A stretch of 64,000 nucleotides of DNA from Chamaecyparis obtusa (taxonomy: Eukaryota; Streptophyta; Pinopsida; Cupressales; Cupressaceae): assembly GCA_027943335.1 (NCBI GenBank), contig BSBK01001162.1:1236501-1300500 (forward strand), given 5' to 3'. Below the pieces are notes generated by a model. It was not told the origin of the DNA and ran no database searches. It saw only the letters and a list, made by a program, of their open reading frames with translations. Numbering within the stretch: the first letter of the stretch is position 1; each line of letters starts with the position of its first letter. Of this stretch, positions 20,700-32,849 are shown in pieces. Position numbers and translations under genes: made by a program.

Positions 20700-22740
20700 T
20701 ATAGGACCATTCTTGATGTTTTTGGGTGATTTGATGAAAAGATGTAAATAGGGATATCTTAATAGGAATATATTAATATTAATATCATAAGTAAAAACAT
20801 TACATAGTGACATTCAGATTAAGTACAATATGAATTCACATGCCTTTAATTATGATACACGTTTGAAATTATCACTCATTGGTCATTTGAAAATTCAAGA
20901 TATAAGTATCATAATATAAACTGTTGTAAAATGAAGAAACACATATGTATCATCATTTAATAAAAAATATAAAATTATCTCACAGACACACAATTGCTAT
21001 TATAACAACCAACCTCTAATCCCATGGTGTACTAGTCTCAAGGCAAGAGCAATTTACTTAAGCCATCATATAAGTATTGCTAAATTTTGATCAAGAATGC
21101 ATGACTTTTAAATTTTCCCTATATTAACTCAATATGTGTGATATATATAATCACAATATACATATATATTTAATTACAGATATATTAATAAATATATCTA
21201 AATATATTATATTAATATGCTGCAGATGTATTTGAGAGACTTGTGCTATATTTTTCTTATTCCTTATCATTGAACACAGAATGATCCTTTTATAAGGAAG
21301 ACATGGTAGTATAGAGACATGTCTCCTTACGGAGACATGAATCTTTATACGGTCATGTCTCTTCATTTGTAAACCTGTGTTTGACTAATTGTTGTTTACC
21401 AAATGTGATCGCATATCATACAACACTCAATAACATAGTATGAAGTGCAATGGTTTAAAACCTTAGTCAAAACACATATTGAATGTTATGTGTAAACCAA
21501 TATAAATTGGTAATAAAAATAGTATTAATACTAATACTAACCGATATGAATCGGTATTATACTGTTTACATTTATTTGATATAAACCGATATCAATCGGT
21601 ATTAGATTAATATCATTTGTTTTATCAATTATATAATATATATTGTATATGTATATTGATATATATAATAATCTCATTATTATTATATATATATCAATAT
21701 GCATATATAATGTAGGATAATATTATTTCATGTTGATTTATTTGAATAAGAATATTATTAATTTAATGATGTTTATTTAATTCAATATAAAGAGATAATA
21801 TGAAATATGTATATATATATATATATATATATACATATTAATATAATATTATTTTATCTTAATATTAAATTTATTTTATCTGATCAAAGCTATAAACATC
21901 AACAAGTATCATCTTAAAGTTTAAATAGACATTGACTATGGATATACAACACTAAGCCATAATAAATTACAGAGTTTCATTGCAATTTTTATGTCCACTT
22001 ACAATAATAAATTATAGAGTTTCATTGCAATTTCTATGTCCACTGCCATTAAAATATATCACTCCTCCTATTATATAGGCATCCTTCTCATTAAGTGTTG
22101 CCATAAAAATATATCACTCCTCTTGTGTTATAATGTATATGCATACTTGTCTAAAATGCCATACTTGTTTCTCTTAAATATTATTACCATTTCACTCAAA
22201 TTTACATGACATTAAAGCCAAGCCCAAAATGTATACATATGTGTAAGTATAGGAGAAGCTAGATTCTGCAACTATTGAAAAAAAAAAACTATACCAATAG
22301 CAGCTTATGAGAAACTATACTTGTGCTTACCACACCATACCTCAGCATCATAATGCTTATCATTTTCAAGCTTTAGCGAGGCTTCATACCACACTGTGTC
22401 TGCAGATTTGTATGCAACACTGATTTAGGCTGGAGGTAAACTACATGTGTCATATAAACAACATGGTTGAAAGCAATCTCTTTTGTGCATTTTCAAGAGT
22501 TTTCCCACCAATACAAGCGGAAATAACACATTGAACGTAATCTATGAACACTACGTGGTATGAAGTCTCACTGAAGCTTGAAATATATCACTCATCATGT
22601 TATTGTCAAAATTAAATTCAAATATTTCTCAAAACATTTATTCTTGTAGAATTAAGATATCCTTATCTCAATAATAAAATAATCTTGCATAATAGCTTTT
22701 GAATCACATTAACACACACCCATGTTCTGTAGCATAGTTC
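20700..22740 (+). repeat. Block R, copy 1, interrupted by a solo LTR
   Basis: AT-rich block matching 34150-35300 (shared: GACATTCAGATTAAGTACAA, CATCCTTCTCATTAAGTG, AGGAGAAGCTAGATTCTGCA). It has no convincing reading frame. The copy here is longer by one inserted solo LTR at 21078-21904. Confidence 0.85.
21078..21904. mobile_element. Solo LTR, 827 bp, target duplication AGTAT
   Basis: Starts TGCTAAATTT and ends CATCAACA, flanked by AGTAT at 21073-21077 and 21905-21909. The related block in CACTA-2 (about 34500-34510) has the uninterrupted sequence ATATAAGTATCATC, i.e. the empty site. Length, TG...CA ends and a 5-bp duplication fit a solo LTR left by recombination. Inside are short palindromes such as ACCGATATGAATCGGT and long AT stretches. 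The parent family was not recognised. Confidence 0.85.
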
Positions 22741-23040
22741 ATTTTAGAAGTGTATGGCTTGACTATGCACATGCATAATTGTAGATGAGGATTAGTAATA
22801 GGGTGCCAGGCATTGCTTAGATCCTTTGGATCTAACCCCATCTTTTCCTTCCTTGCAAGTTTTGGATCATACAAGAGCATACTGGATTGAACCCCAGGTC
22901 AACACTTCATTACATTAGGCAATGTCTGGTACCTTCATTATTTATGTTCATCCACTTATGTATGTTTTCATTCATTCATCATTTTCTGAAAGTTGGCTAT
23001 TAGCGACCATATATGACGATTCTTGATGTCTTTGGGTCAT
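22740..23040 (+). repeat. Module P, copy 2
   Basis: Repeats 20440-20690 closely (GTGTATGGCTTGACTATGCA, GGGTGCCAGGCATTGC, TTCCTTGCAAG). Here the acceptor-like CAG is CAAG. Confidence 0.8.
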
Positions 23041-23549
23041 TTGATGAAAATATGTAAAAGTTTCTTAAAAGTTTATATTTTTTATTTCAATTTTTAAAAT
23101 CATAAAATGAATAAAATTTAAAGATAACAAATTAAGATAATCTTTGTTTTCACTTAAAAAAAATAAAGCTCATAAAGCATGGTAAAAATATAAAGCTCAT
23201 AAAGCATGGTAAAAGAGGGCCCTAACTATGGTAAAATGAGAAAGTTGCCACCTTGCACTACTCTTCATATGATAGCTGCTAAGGAATTATGTTATAAAAT
23301 TTCAAGGTATGAAATTTTATACTTTTTGACATCATACTTTTTTCTCCTTAGCATTGAGTTTACAATGTGGGGGAGTCAAAGAAAATATATGTACAGTTAT
23401 AATTTCATCCCTTGAAATTTGACATGAAATTTTATAACATAGTTCCTTAGCATTTGATCTTTACATGGCAGCCATGACTTGAGGTAGGCATTTTAGCTTT
23501 GTCTTCTCATTAACTCGATTTTATTTTGATGACATTTGTTGATTTAATG
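23041..23549. other. Linker with a short direct duplication and a leader fragment
   Basis: Contains AAAGCTCATAAAGCATGGTA twice in tandem (23163-23213). The phrase TTATAAAATTTCAAGG and its inverted form also recur near 23295-23450. From 23478 the end of a leader (GAGGTAGGCATTTTAGCTTTG) leads into the next array. No gene. Confidence 0.6.
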
Positions 23550-24560
23550 ACAAAATATGAATGTTAATACTAACATTATTTACATCTGTGCATTTGGAAT
23601 GCTCGATGACCCATGAGCTTTGAGAGCTAGGGCATTGTTGCTATTACCTTCAAGGCATTGTGTGAAGTGTTTGATCTCTCTATATTTGTTTTGTTGTTAA
23701 TATTCAGTATGTGGTACTCCCCATTTATGACCATTTCATGAGGAAATATCTTGATGGCTCATGGGCTGCAAGCTAGGGCATCATACATTGTTCATGAGCT
23801 CACTGTTTAATACTGATATTGTTTACATCTTTTCATTTGGAATGCTTGATGACCCGTGAGCTTTGAGAGCTAGGACATCATTTCTTTTACCTTCAAGGTA
23901 TTGTGTGAAGTGTTTGATATCTCTTTATTTGTTTTTCTGTTGATACTCACTATGTGGTACTCCTTATTTATGATCATTTCATGAGGAAATAACTTGGTGG
24001 CTCGCGGGCTGCAAGCTAGGGCATCATACATTATTTATGAGCTCATTGTTTAATACTAGCATTGTTTACATCTTTTTATTTGGAATGCTTGATGACCCAT
24101 GAGCTTTGAGAATTAGGGTGTCATTTCTATTACCTTCAAGGTATTGTGTGAAGTGTTTGATCTCTCTTTATTTGTTTTTCTGTTGATATTCACTATGTGG
24201 TACTCCCTATTTATGATCATTTCATGAGGAAATTTCTTGATGGCTCATGGGCTGCAAGCTAGGGCATCATACATTGTTCATGAGCTCACTGTTTAATATT
24301 GGAATTGTTTACATCTTTTCATTTGGAATACTTGATGATCTGTGAGCTTTGAGAGCTAGGGCATCATTTCTATTACCTTCAAGACATTATGTGAAGTGTT
24401 TGATCTCTTTTTATTTGTTTTTTTGTTGATATTCACTATGTGGTACTCCTCGTTTATGATCATTTCATGAGGAAATTGCTTGATGGCTCATGGGCTGTAA
24501 GCTAGGGCATCATACATTGTCCATGAGCTCACTGTTTAATACTAGCATTGTTCATGAGCT
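23550..24560 (+). repeat. 243-bp tandem array II (4 units)
   Basis: Landmark TGA of GATGACCC at 23607, 23850, 24093 and 24336, exactly 243 bp apart each time. Same unit as array I, with scattered substitutions and no length change between units. Confidence 0.93.
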
Positions 24561-25900
24561 CATTGTTTAATGTCTGACATCATGTAAACATACATTAATA
24601 CACTTACTATTTTGAATTTGAGCTTGGGCATCATGCAATGTTATTGTTGTCATTGCATGCTTGCTATTGTTGTGCACCATATATTATTTTATAAAATATT
24701 TATTTGATTGAGACTGTGAGCTTGACATTTGTAATGTATTTTCTGTTATTGGATCAATGCTACCATGTTGTTGAGTCTATGTAAGACTTGCAAGGTTTTA
24801 CCCCAAAAATTATCAGTAATAAAATAGGGACCTTAGTAATAAAATAATACACTTACTATTTTGAATTTGAGCTTAGGCATCATGCAATGTTATTGTTGTC
24901 ATCGCATACTTGTTGCTGTTGTGCACCATAACAACAAGAATGCAATGTTATGAAATTTTGGGATTAAATTGGCGAGTTTGTATACTTTCTCCATTTTAAA
25001 CTAACATATGACTTCAAAGGAAGAATTATGAAATATAGTTGTAGGTGGTTATCTCTTCTATAATGATGGAGGAGTCAAAGGTAATGATCAATGAGGTTGC
25101 TGCTATTAGATCATACATTTATTAATACACTTACTATTTTGAATTTGAGCTCGGGCATCATGCAATGTTATTGTTGTCATTGCATGCTTGTTGTTGTTGT
25201 GCACCATATATTATTTTATACACTAATTATTTCATTGAGATCGTGAGCTTGACATTTGTAATTTATTTTCTATTATTGGATCAATGCTACCATGTTGTTG
25301 AGTTTGTGTAAGACTTGCAAGGTTTTACCCCAAAATTTATCAGTAATAAAATAGGGACATCAGTAATAAAATAATACACTTACTATTTTGAATTTGAGCT
25401 CAGGCATCATGCAATGTTATTGTTGTCATTGCATGCTTGCTGCTGGTGTGCACCATAACAACAACAAGAATGCAATGTTATGAAATTTTGGGATTAAAGT
25501 GGTGAGTTTGTATAATTTCTCCATTTTAAACTAACCTATGACTTCAAAGGAGGAATTATGAAATATAGTTGTAGATGGTTATCTCTTCTATAATGATGGA
25601 GGAGTCAAAGGTAATGATCAATGAGGTTGCTACTATTAGATCATAAATTTATTAATACACTTACTATTTTGAATTTGAGCTCGGGCATCATATATTGTTT
25701 TATACACTATTTATTTCATTGAGACTGTGAGCTTGACATTTGTAATGTATTTCCTATTATTGAATTAATATTGCCATGTTGTTGAGGTTGTAGATGTCCT
25801 TTTACTAATCTAGTATAAACAACATATATACCATGTTGACTCACAGCCCATGAGGTGTTGCTTGATAACACATTTGACATCATATTTTTTGCTTTATTTT
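24561..25900 (+). repeat. Repeated GAATTTGAGCTCGGGCATCA modules
   Basis: The phrase AATACACTTACTATTTTGAA, then CATGCAATGTTATTGTTGTC and GTGCACCATA, recurs at about 24595, 24845, 25125, 25375 and 25650. Between them are duplicated blocks with CATGTTGTTGAGTCTGTGTA and GAGGAATTATGAAATATAGT. Non-coding duplication of internal CACTA sequence. Confidence 0.75.
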
Positions 25901-27600
25901 GCTCTTGATTTACTCATTGCATGCGTATGTTTCCTGAGTGCACATGTTCTCTAGCATAGTTCATTTTAGAAGTGTATGACTTGACTATGCACATGCATAA
26001 TTGTAGATGAGGATTAATAATAGGGTGCCAGGAATTGCTTAGATCTTTTAGATCTAACCCCATCTTTTCCTTCCTTGCAGGTTTTGGATCATACAAGAGC
26101 ATACTGGATTGAACCCTGGGTCAACACTTCATTACTTCAGGCAATGTTTGGTACCTTCATTATTTATGTTCATCCACTTATGTATGTTTTCATTCATTCA
26201 TATTTTTCTAAAAATTTTCTATTAGTGACCATATAGGACCATTCTTGATGTTTTTGGGTCATTTGATGAAAAGATGTAAACAGGGACATCAGTAATAAAA
26301 TAGGGATATCTTAATCTTTATGAGTTCAAATTCAAAATAGTAAGTGTATTATTTTATTACTAATGTCCCTATTTTGAAGTGTTTGATCATTTCTATTACC
26401 TTCAAGGCATTGTGTGAAGTGTTTGATCTCTCTTTATTTATTTTTTTGTGCATATACCTTCTCTGATCAACTTTGATATGCACAGGTGATAAACATTCAT
26501 ATTTTCCTAAGCAGTATTGTGAGCTTTCCTTCCAACACATGTACTATTGTGAAAATCATCACAAGTCCATTTGTTGCAGGAAAACTCATAGTACACATGT
26601 CTAGATGTCTGCATGTTTTTCACCTGTTCATATACCAAATGATGAATACTCAATTGTTGTAATGGCAAAGCATTAGAAGCATCCATATAGGACCTTCATT
26701 ATTTATGTTCATCCACTTATGTATGTTTGCATTCATTTATATTCTAAAATTTTTCTATTAGCGACCATATAGGACCATTCTAGATATTTTTGGGTCATTT
26801 GATGAAAAGATATAAATAGAGACATCAATAATAAAATAGGTATTGTTGTCATTACATGCTTGCTGCTATTGTGCACCATATATTGTTTTATACACTATTT
26901 ATTTCATTGAGAACGTGAGCTTGGTTTTTCTTTTAGAAGTGTATGGCTTGAATATGCACATGCATAATTGTAGATGAGGATCAATAATAGGATGCCATTC
27001 ATTTCTTAGATATTTTTTATCTATCCTCCATCTCTCTTTTCTTTGTAGGCTCTAGATCACACAGTAGCACACTAGATTCATACCCAGGTCAAAAATTCAT
27101 CACTTTAGGCATTGTCTGGCACCCTTATTATTTATGTTCATCCTCTTATGTATGCCTATACTCTTGGATTTTCTTTTGAAAGTTATTTTCCTTGTATAGT
27201 ATATACAAGTTATTTTTCATATATATACATGTAATCTTTAGATGCAAAAATTTCTTTTCCTTTACATGTATCTTTGCATGAAATGAACACAAATTAAACA
27301 AGATCATCTAATAATGAAAACTAGGGTACTGTAGTCACTCATCTAGTAATTAGTTCCCCAAACCATTACTAAAGATTGAACACAAGTCTAAGTCCCCAAA
27401 CCTATTGTTCTATGTGTATAAAAAAATATATGGTGCACAATAACAACAAGCATGCAATGACAACAATAACATTGCATGATGCCCGAGCTCAAATTAAAAA
27501 TAGTAAGTGTATTAATGTATGATCTAATAGTAGCAACCTCATTGATCATTACCTTTCACTCCTCCATCATTATAGAAGAGATAACTACCTACAACTAGGG
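25900..27600 (+). repeat. Module P copies 3 and 4 with linkers
   Basis: Copy 3 is about 25960-26290, with intact TTTTCCTTCCTTGCAG. Copy 4 is about 26930-27180, more diverged (TCTCTTTTCTTTGTAGGCTC). Between them, 26300-26930 holds pieces of the 243-bp unit and unrelated AT-rich text. After copy 4, 27180-27600 contains TATACAAGTTATTTTTCATA and a reversed GAATTTGAGCT module. No reading frame of note. Confidence 0.65.
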
Positions 27601-28650
27601 CATCATGCATTGTTTATGAGCTCACTATTTGAGCACCTCATGTCCCTATTTGATTGGCCAATGCTCAAACAGTGAGCTCATAAATAATGCATGATGCCCT
27701 AGCTTGCAGCCCACAAGCCATCATGACATTTCCTCATGAAATGATCATAAACAGGGAGTACCACATAGTGAATATCAACAACAAAACAAATAAAGAGAGA
27801 TCAAACACTTCACACAATATATGTTGTTTTATACAATTTTATTAAGACTAAATATATTGTTTATGAGCTCACTGTTTGAGCACCTCATGTCCCTATTTGA
27901 TTGGTCGGTGCTCAAATAGTGAGCTCATAAATAATGCATGATGCCCTAGCTTGCAGCCCGCAAGCCATCAAGACATTTTCTCATGCAATGAGCATAAACG
28001 AGGAGTACCACATAGTGAATATCAACAACAAAACAAATAAAGAGAGATCAAACACTTCACACAATATATATTATTTTATAAAATTTTATTAAGACTAAAT
28101 ATATTGTTTATGAGCTCACTGTTTGAGAACATCATGTCCCTATTTGATTGGTTAGTGCTTAAGTAGCGAGCTCATAAATAATGCATGATGCCCTAGCTTG
28201 CAGCCCGCAAGCCATCAAGACATTTCCTCATACAATGATCATAAATGGGGAGTACTAGATAGTGAATATCAATAACAAAACAAATAAAGTGAGATCAAAC
28301 ATGTCACACAATATATGTTGTTTTATAAGATTTTATTAAGACTAAATATATTATTTATGAACTCACTGTTTGAGCACCTCATGTCCCTGTTTGATTGGTC
28401 GGTGCTCAAACAGTGAGCTGATAGATAATGCATGATGCCCTAGCTTGCAGCCCGTAAGCCATCAAGATATTTCCTCATGAAATGATCATAAACAAAGAGT
28501 ACCACATAGTGAATATCAACAACAAAACAAATAAAGAGAGATCAAACACTTCACACAATATATGTTATTTTATAAGATTTTATTAAGACTAAATATATTG
28601 TTTTATGAGCTCACTGTTTGAGCATCTCATGTCCATATTTGATTGGTTGG
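27600..28650 (-). repeat. Reverse-oriented array III, 247-bp units (about 4)
   Basis: Landmark TGATTGG at 27651, 27898, 28145, 28392 and 28640: periods 247, 247, 247, 248. Each unit holds the reverse complement of half of the 243-bp unit (GGGAGTACCACATAGTGAAT, AGAGATCAAACACTTCACAC) fused to a new half with AAGATTTTATTAAGACTAAA and CACCTCATGTCCCTATTTGA. So it is a composite monomer amplified after an inversion. Confidence 0.9.
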
Positions 28651-28857
28651 TGTTCTATTTGTTATATTGATGCTATTAGATCAAATAGGGACATCAATAG
28701 TAAAATAATACACTTACTATTTTGAATTTGAGCTTATAAAGATTAAGATATCCTACTATTTTTAATTTCTACATGCTTTGAGCCAATGAAATTTTTGTAA
28801 TTTTGAAAAAGAAAGTGTCATTTGTAATTTTTGTGAATTTGAAGAGCTTCCGCAAAG

Positions 28858-28953
28858 ATGACACTGCACTTTCGCATGGCGCGAAAAGGGAATTCAAGTT
28901 TGGCATGCGTGAAGAGGTTGACACTGTGTGGGAAGAGGGCACTAGCACTTGTG
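28858..28953 (+). CDS. Candidate first coding exon, copy 2
   Basis: Same 32-codon open frame as at 19292, from ATG ACA CTG CAC TTT to GTG, followed by GTAGG. Substitutions relative to the other copies occur but no indel and no stop. Located inside CACTA-1 as an internal duplicate of the leader, followed again by a 243-bp array. Confidence 0.4.
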
Positions 28954-29039
28954 GTAGGCATTCGAGCTTTGTCTTCTCATTAACTCAATTTCATTTTGAT
29001 CTCATTTGTTGATTTAATGGCACAATATGAATGTTAATA

Positions 29040-29953
29040 GTGGCATTGTTTACATATTAGAATTTGGAATGCTCGATGACCCACAAGCTTTGAGAGCTAG
29101 GGTATCATTGCTATTACCTTCAAGGCATTGTGTGAAGTGTTTGATCTCTCTTTATTTGTTTTGTTGTTGATATTCACTATGTGGTACTCCCTGTTTATGA
29201 TCATTTCATGAGGAAATGTCTTGATGGCTCGTGGGCTACAAGCTAGGGCATCATATATACATTATTTATGAGCTCACTATTGAATATTGACATTGTTTAC
29301 ATCTTTTCATTTGGAATGATTAATGACCCGCAAGGTTTGAGAGCTAGGGCATCATTGTTATTACCTTCAAGGCATTGTGTGAAGTGTTTGATCTCTCTTT
29401 ATTTGTTTTGTTGTTGATATTCACTATGTGGTACTCTTCGTTTAGGATCATTTCATGAGGAAATATCTTGATGGCTCGCGGGCTACAAGCTAGGGCATCA
29501 TACATTATTCATGAGCTCATTGTTTAATACTGACATTGTTCATGAGCTCATTGTTTAATATCTGGCTAGCCATGTAAATGGTACTAGGCCAATCTAATCA
29601 GCCCAACAAAATGTGTCATGTTTATCTTTTCCAAATACACTCATTCACCATTTTGTTCTTGTTCTTCACACAAATATTGTATCAAAAGTAATTGTAAATA
29701 ATAATTCAAAGAAAAAAGAAACAACTAAAATAGATTAGACCCCAAAAGAATACAGTCAACTACAATAGCTCACAGTCTCAATGAAATAAATAGTGTATAA
29801 AACAATATATGGTGCACAACAATAGCAAGCATGCAATGATAGCAATAACATTGCATAATGCCCGATCTCAAATTCAAAATAGTAAGTGTATTAATGTCTG
29901 ATCTAATAGCATAAACCTCATTGATCATTACCTTTCACTCCTCCATCATTATA
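29040..29953 (+). repeat. 243-bp array IV (2 units) and reversed module
   Basis: Landmarks at 29077 and 29324 (247 because of a 4-bp ATAT insertion). After 29570 there is unrelated text, then a reversed GAATTTGAGCT module at about 29760-29950. No gene. Confidence 0.85.
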
Positions 29954-31224
29954 GAATTAGAATACCCTATAGGAGCAGTACTTGTAACTGGTACATGACT
30001 TAGACAATATGCTATGTAGAACCCTAGGTTGTGGTTGTTCAAGGATTGAGAGATAGACATAAAGATTGTTCGTTATTCAAACCTCGTCGTTACATTAAAT
30101 GTCCACTTGATCATATATGGGGGAAGACCACATAATAAAACTCTTTGGAAGTTTCGTGAGTCAGACCACGAGACAATACTTGAGACAATCAAGGGTAGGG
30201 CAGATCCAATTGGTTCATTGGACTAAATGGAGATACAAAATATTGTAATGTCAAATTTATATAGCACTGTAAATTGGTCATAAATTAACCCATATGTATA
30301 ACAACAAGTTTGTAAGATTTAATGACAACTTTTTTCTTCTATTTTTTGGGGCAATACTGGATGTTTTCTCTACTCAGCTCTTTCCTCTGGTGCTCCTAAT
30401 GAGCATAGAGAGATGCCAGGGAATCTTAGAAGCCTAAAATGTCAGTATACACTATATGGCCTCATAATTACTAAGCCAAAGGGGTGTTCTGATTCGAAAG
30501 ACTTAGCAGCCTTTAGGGCCATTTTGTTTTTTGTTGCATTAACAGGATGTTTGCTAGAAAAATTATGACTGCGCATCCCTCTGCTCATCTCTTTAGTTTT
30601 TATTTTCATAGATTTCACCATCTGACATTCCTTTTCGGTAAGAGATGGATGGAAATGTTCATGACTCTTAGAAGAATGGCTTGCATACAAATAATTATGA
30701 GGCCATATAGTGTATGCCAACATTTTAGGCTTGTAAGATTCCTTGGCGTCTCTCTATGCTCATTAGGAGCACCAAAAGAAAGAGCTGAGTAGAGAAAACC
30801 TCTGGTATTGCCCCAAAAAATAGAAGAGAAAGGTTGTCATTAAATCTTACAAACTTCTTGTTATACATACAAGGTAATTCATGAGCAATTTACAGTCCAC
30901 CCAATTTACAGTGCTATATAAATTTGACATTACAATATTTTGTATCTCCATTTAGTCCAATGAACCAATTAGATCTGCCCTACCCTTGATTGTCTCAAGT
31001 ATTGCCTCATATTCTGACTCACAAAACTTCCAAAGAGTTTTATTATGTGGTCTTTCCCCATATTTAATCAAGTGGACGTTTAATGTAACAATGAGGTTTA
31101 AATAACGAAGAATCTTTATGTGTGTCTCCCAATCCTCGAACAACCACAACCTAGGGTTCTTCATAGTATACCATCTAATCCATGTACCAGTTACAACCAC
31201 TACTCCTATAAGGTATTCTAATTC
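29954..31224. repeat. Large inverted repeat: arms of about 520 bp, loop of about 220 bp
   Basis: Left arm 29954-30470 begins GAATTAGAATACCCTATAGG. Right arm 30691-31224 ends CTATAAGGTATTCTAATTC. The arms match along their length, including TTGTGGTTGTTCAAGGATTG against its complement and CCTCATAATTA against TAATTATGAGG. Transcription across it would give a long near-perfect hairpin. Each arm encodes the same protein-like segment pointing toward the loop. Part of the inner arm (30345-30440) resembles the LINE tail at 5060-5140. Confidence 0.9.
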
Positions 31225-31335
31225 TTCACCATCGATAACCGAGTGATCCAATTTCTTTTTTGCCTCAACACAATGACACACATAAAGAACATGCACATAA
31301 ACACAACAAATGAGAAACATAAATGTAGATATCAT
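30952..31335 (-). pseudogene. Protein-like segment in the right arm (127 codons), unknown family
   Basis: Open on the minus strand, reading ELEYLIGVVVVTGTWIRW, then NPRLWLFEDWETHIK, RPHNKTLWKFCESEYE and ILETIKGRADLIGSLD with a stop. The left arm (about 29956-30225, plus strand) encodes the same text with two stops. Aromatic- and charge-rich composition looks like real protein, and the two arms share mostly synonymous-looking or conservative differences in the C-terminal half. I do not recognise the family. It could be a captured host exon or an unrecognised transposon protein. Confidence 0.4.
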
Positions 31336-31341
31336 AATAGC

Positions 31342-31727
31342 TAAGAAACATAAATGTAGGCATCATGGTCACAATTTTTTGGAGACACAACATAATTGAG
31401 TGGTATACCCAGATGATGCAACACAACTATATATCACTCCTCTGGTTCCAAGTTTACATTGCGGTAAACAAACCCACAGATAAAGAATAAATTTAGAGAG
31501 CAGAGGAGAGCGATAATGACTAAAATAATACAGGGTCCCTATATTATTTTTGTCATTATCACTCTCCTCTTCTCTCTAAATTTATTCTTTATCTATAGCT
31601 TTTGGTTTACTGCAGTGTCAACTTGGAACTGGAGGAGTAGTGGTCACGTTGCATCATCTGGGTATACCACTCAATTATGTTGTATTTCCAAAAAATTGTG
31701 ACCATGATGCCTACATTTATGTTTCTC
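31342..31727. repeat. Second inverted repeat, arms about 188 bp
   Basis: Left arm 31342-31529 starts AGAAACATAAATGTAGGCAT. Right arm 31540-31727 ends CTACATTTATGTTTCTCAGT. The centre is CAGGGTCCCT. A homologous but shorter inverted repeat stands at the same relative place in CACTA-2 (46613-46910). Confidence 0.9.
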
Positions 31728-32502
31728 AGTTGTTGTGTCCCAAGACCCCTTATGACCCTTTATGACCCTTTACAATCCCTAAGAATACATCTTAGAGGTC
31801 TTAAAATGTCATAAAGGGTCATACGAGGCTCCTAGGAGGGGTCAGGTGAGCTTCCACCTTCACGTGGTTGGCCTTGTTAAGTAGAGAATGTTAAAGTATT
31901 ATCAAAACAAAGAGAAGCTCAATAATTTAAGATCTCAATCCACGTACGACAAATATATATCGATCCATATCAATGGCTACCAAATCAATAGATCTCTGCC
32001 AAGAACCTAGTCGCAAAGAAACACCACAGACGACACCACGAACCCACTATGAAGAGGCATCCAATGTCTCATAAGTCACATCAAATGACCCACTTTCTAT
32101 AATCTAAGTCTCTCAACTCTATTCACCAAGAAGAAGACTTCTCCCGAGTCATCACAGACACCATAGTGATCTACGAATCTCCAATGTGCAAGTTTTGCAT
32201 GCCACTCTCTCAACATCACATCTAACTCAATAATCCACAAGCTTCTACCAAATCTACTACAAAGTCATCTCTGAATGATCCATAACCAAATCATGAGTAG
32301 GAACTAGGTCTGCAAGAACACCCTTCTAAATTGATACCAACCTGATCGAGAAATATATATGTATTTTTTTAAAAAACTAATTTGCGTCGCAAGTGTGATG
32401 GCCATAAAATAGCCATGGTTATTTGTCGAAACAATCTAACATCCAACCATCGCATGTTCAACATCGATGTCAATAAAAAATATCAACGATGGATAGACGT
32501 CA
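31728..32502 (+). repeat. CACTA-1 right-end module, part 1
   Basis: Begins TTGTGTCCCAAGACC with GACCCTTTATGACCCTTTA and TCTTAGAGGTCTTAAAATG, matching 46905 onward in CACTA-2. It ends in subterminal motifs (TCGAAACAATC, CAACGATGGATAGACG) at the point where CACTA-2 inserted. It resumes at 48037. Confidence 0.8.
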
Positions 32503-32712
32503 CACTACAATATTTGGGGTCAAATTTCAATGCCAATTTGCAATGCCACTACAATTTGTGTATGTTTTTTGTATTTTTTTTTGCAAGTGCCCCCGATGGT
32601 GTCATAATAGCGATGATATTTTCGTAATTGTGACACCCATTTGGTTATAAACAAAAAAAAAGAAAAAGGAAGTATCATTTGTAATTTGTGAATTTGAAGA
32701 GCTGTTGCCAAG

Positions 32713-32808
32713 ATGACACTGCATTTTTGGGTGGTGCGAAGAGGGCATCCAAGTTTGGCGTACGCAAAGAGGCCAACACCATTTGGGAAGAGGGAATTGA
32801 CACTTGAG
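32713..32808 (+). CDS. Candidate first coding exon, copy 3
   Basis: Leader of CACTA-2. The 32-codon frame from ATG ACA CTG CAT TTT to GAG, followed by GTAGG, is open as in the copies at 19292 and 28858. Upstream is the same AAAGGAAGTATCATTTGTAA leader after the terminal repeat. Downstream lies array V. Confidence 0.42.
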
Positions 32809-32849
32809 GTAGGCATTCAAGCTTTGTCTTCTCATTAACTCAATTTCAG

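Noticed and set aside
19440..24560. Regular repeats that could suggest a CRISPR array
   Set aside because: Units are 243 bp and contiguous, without short repeats separated by unique spacers, and the genome is a plant.
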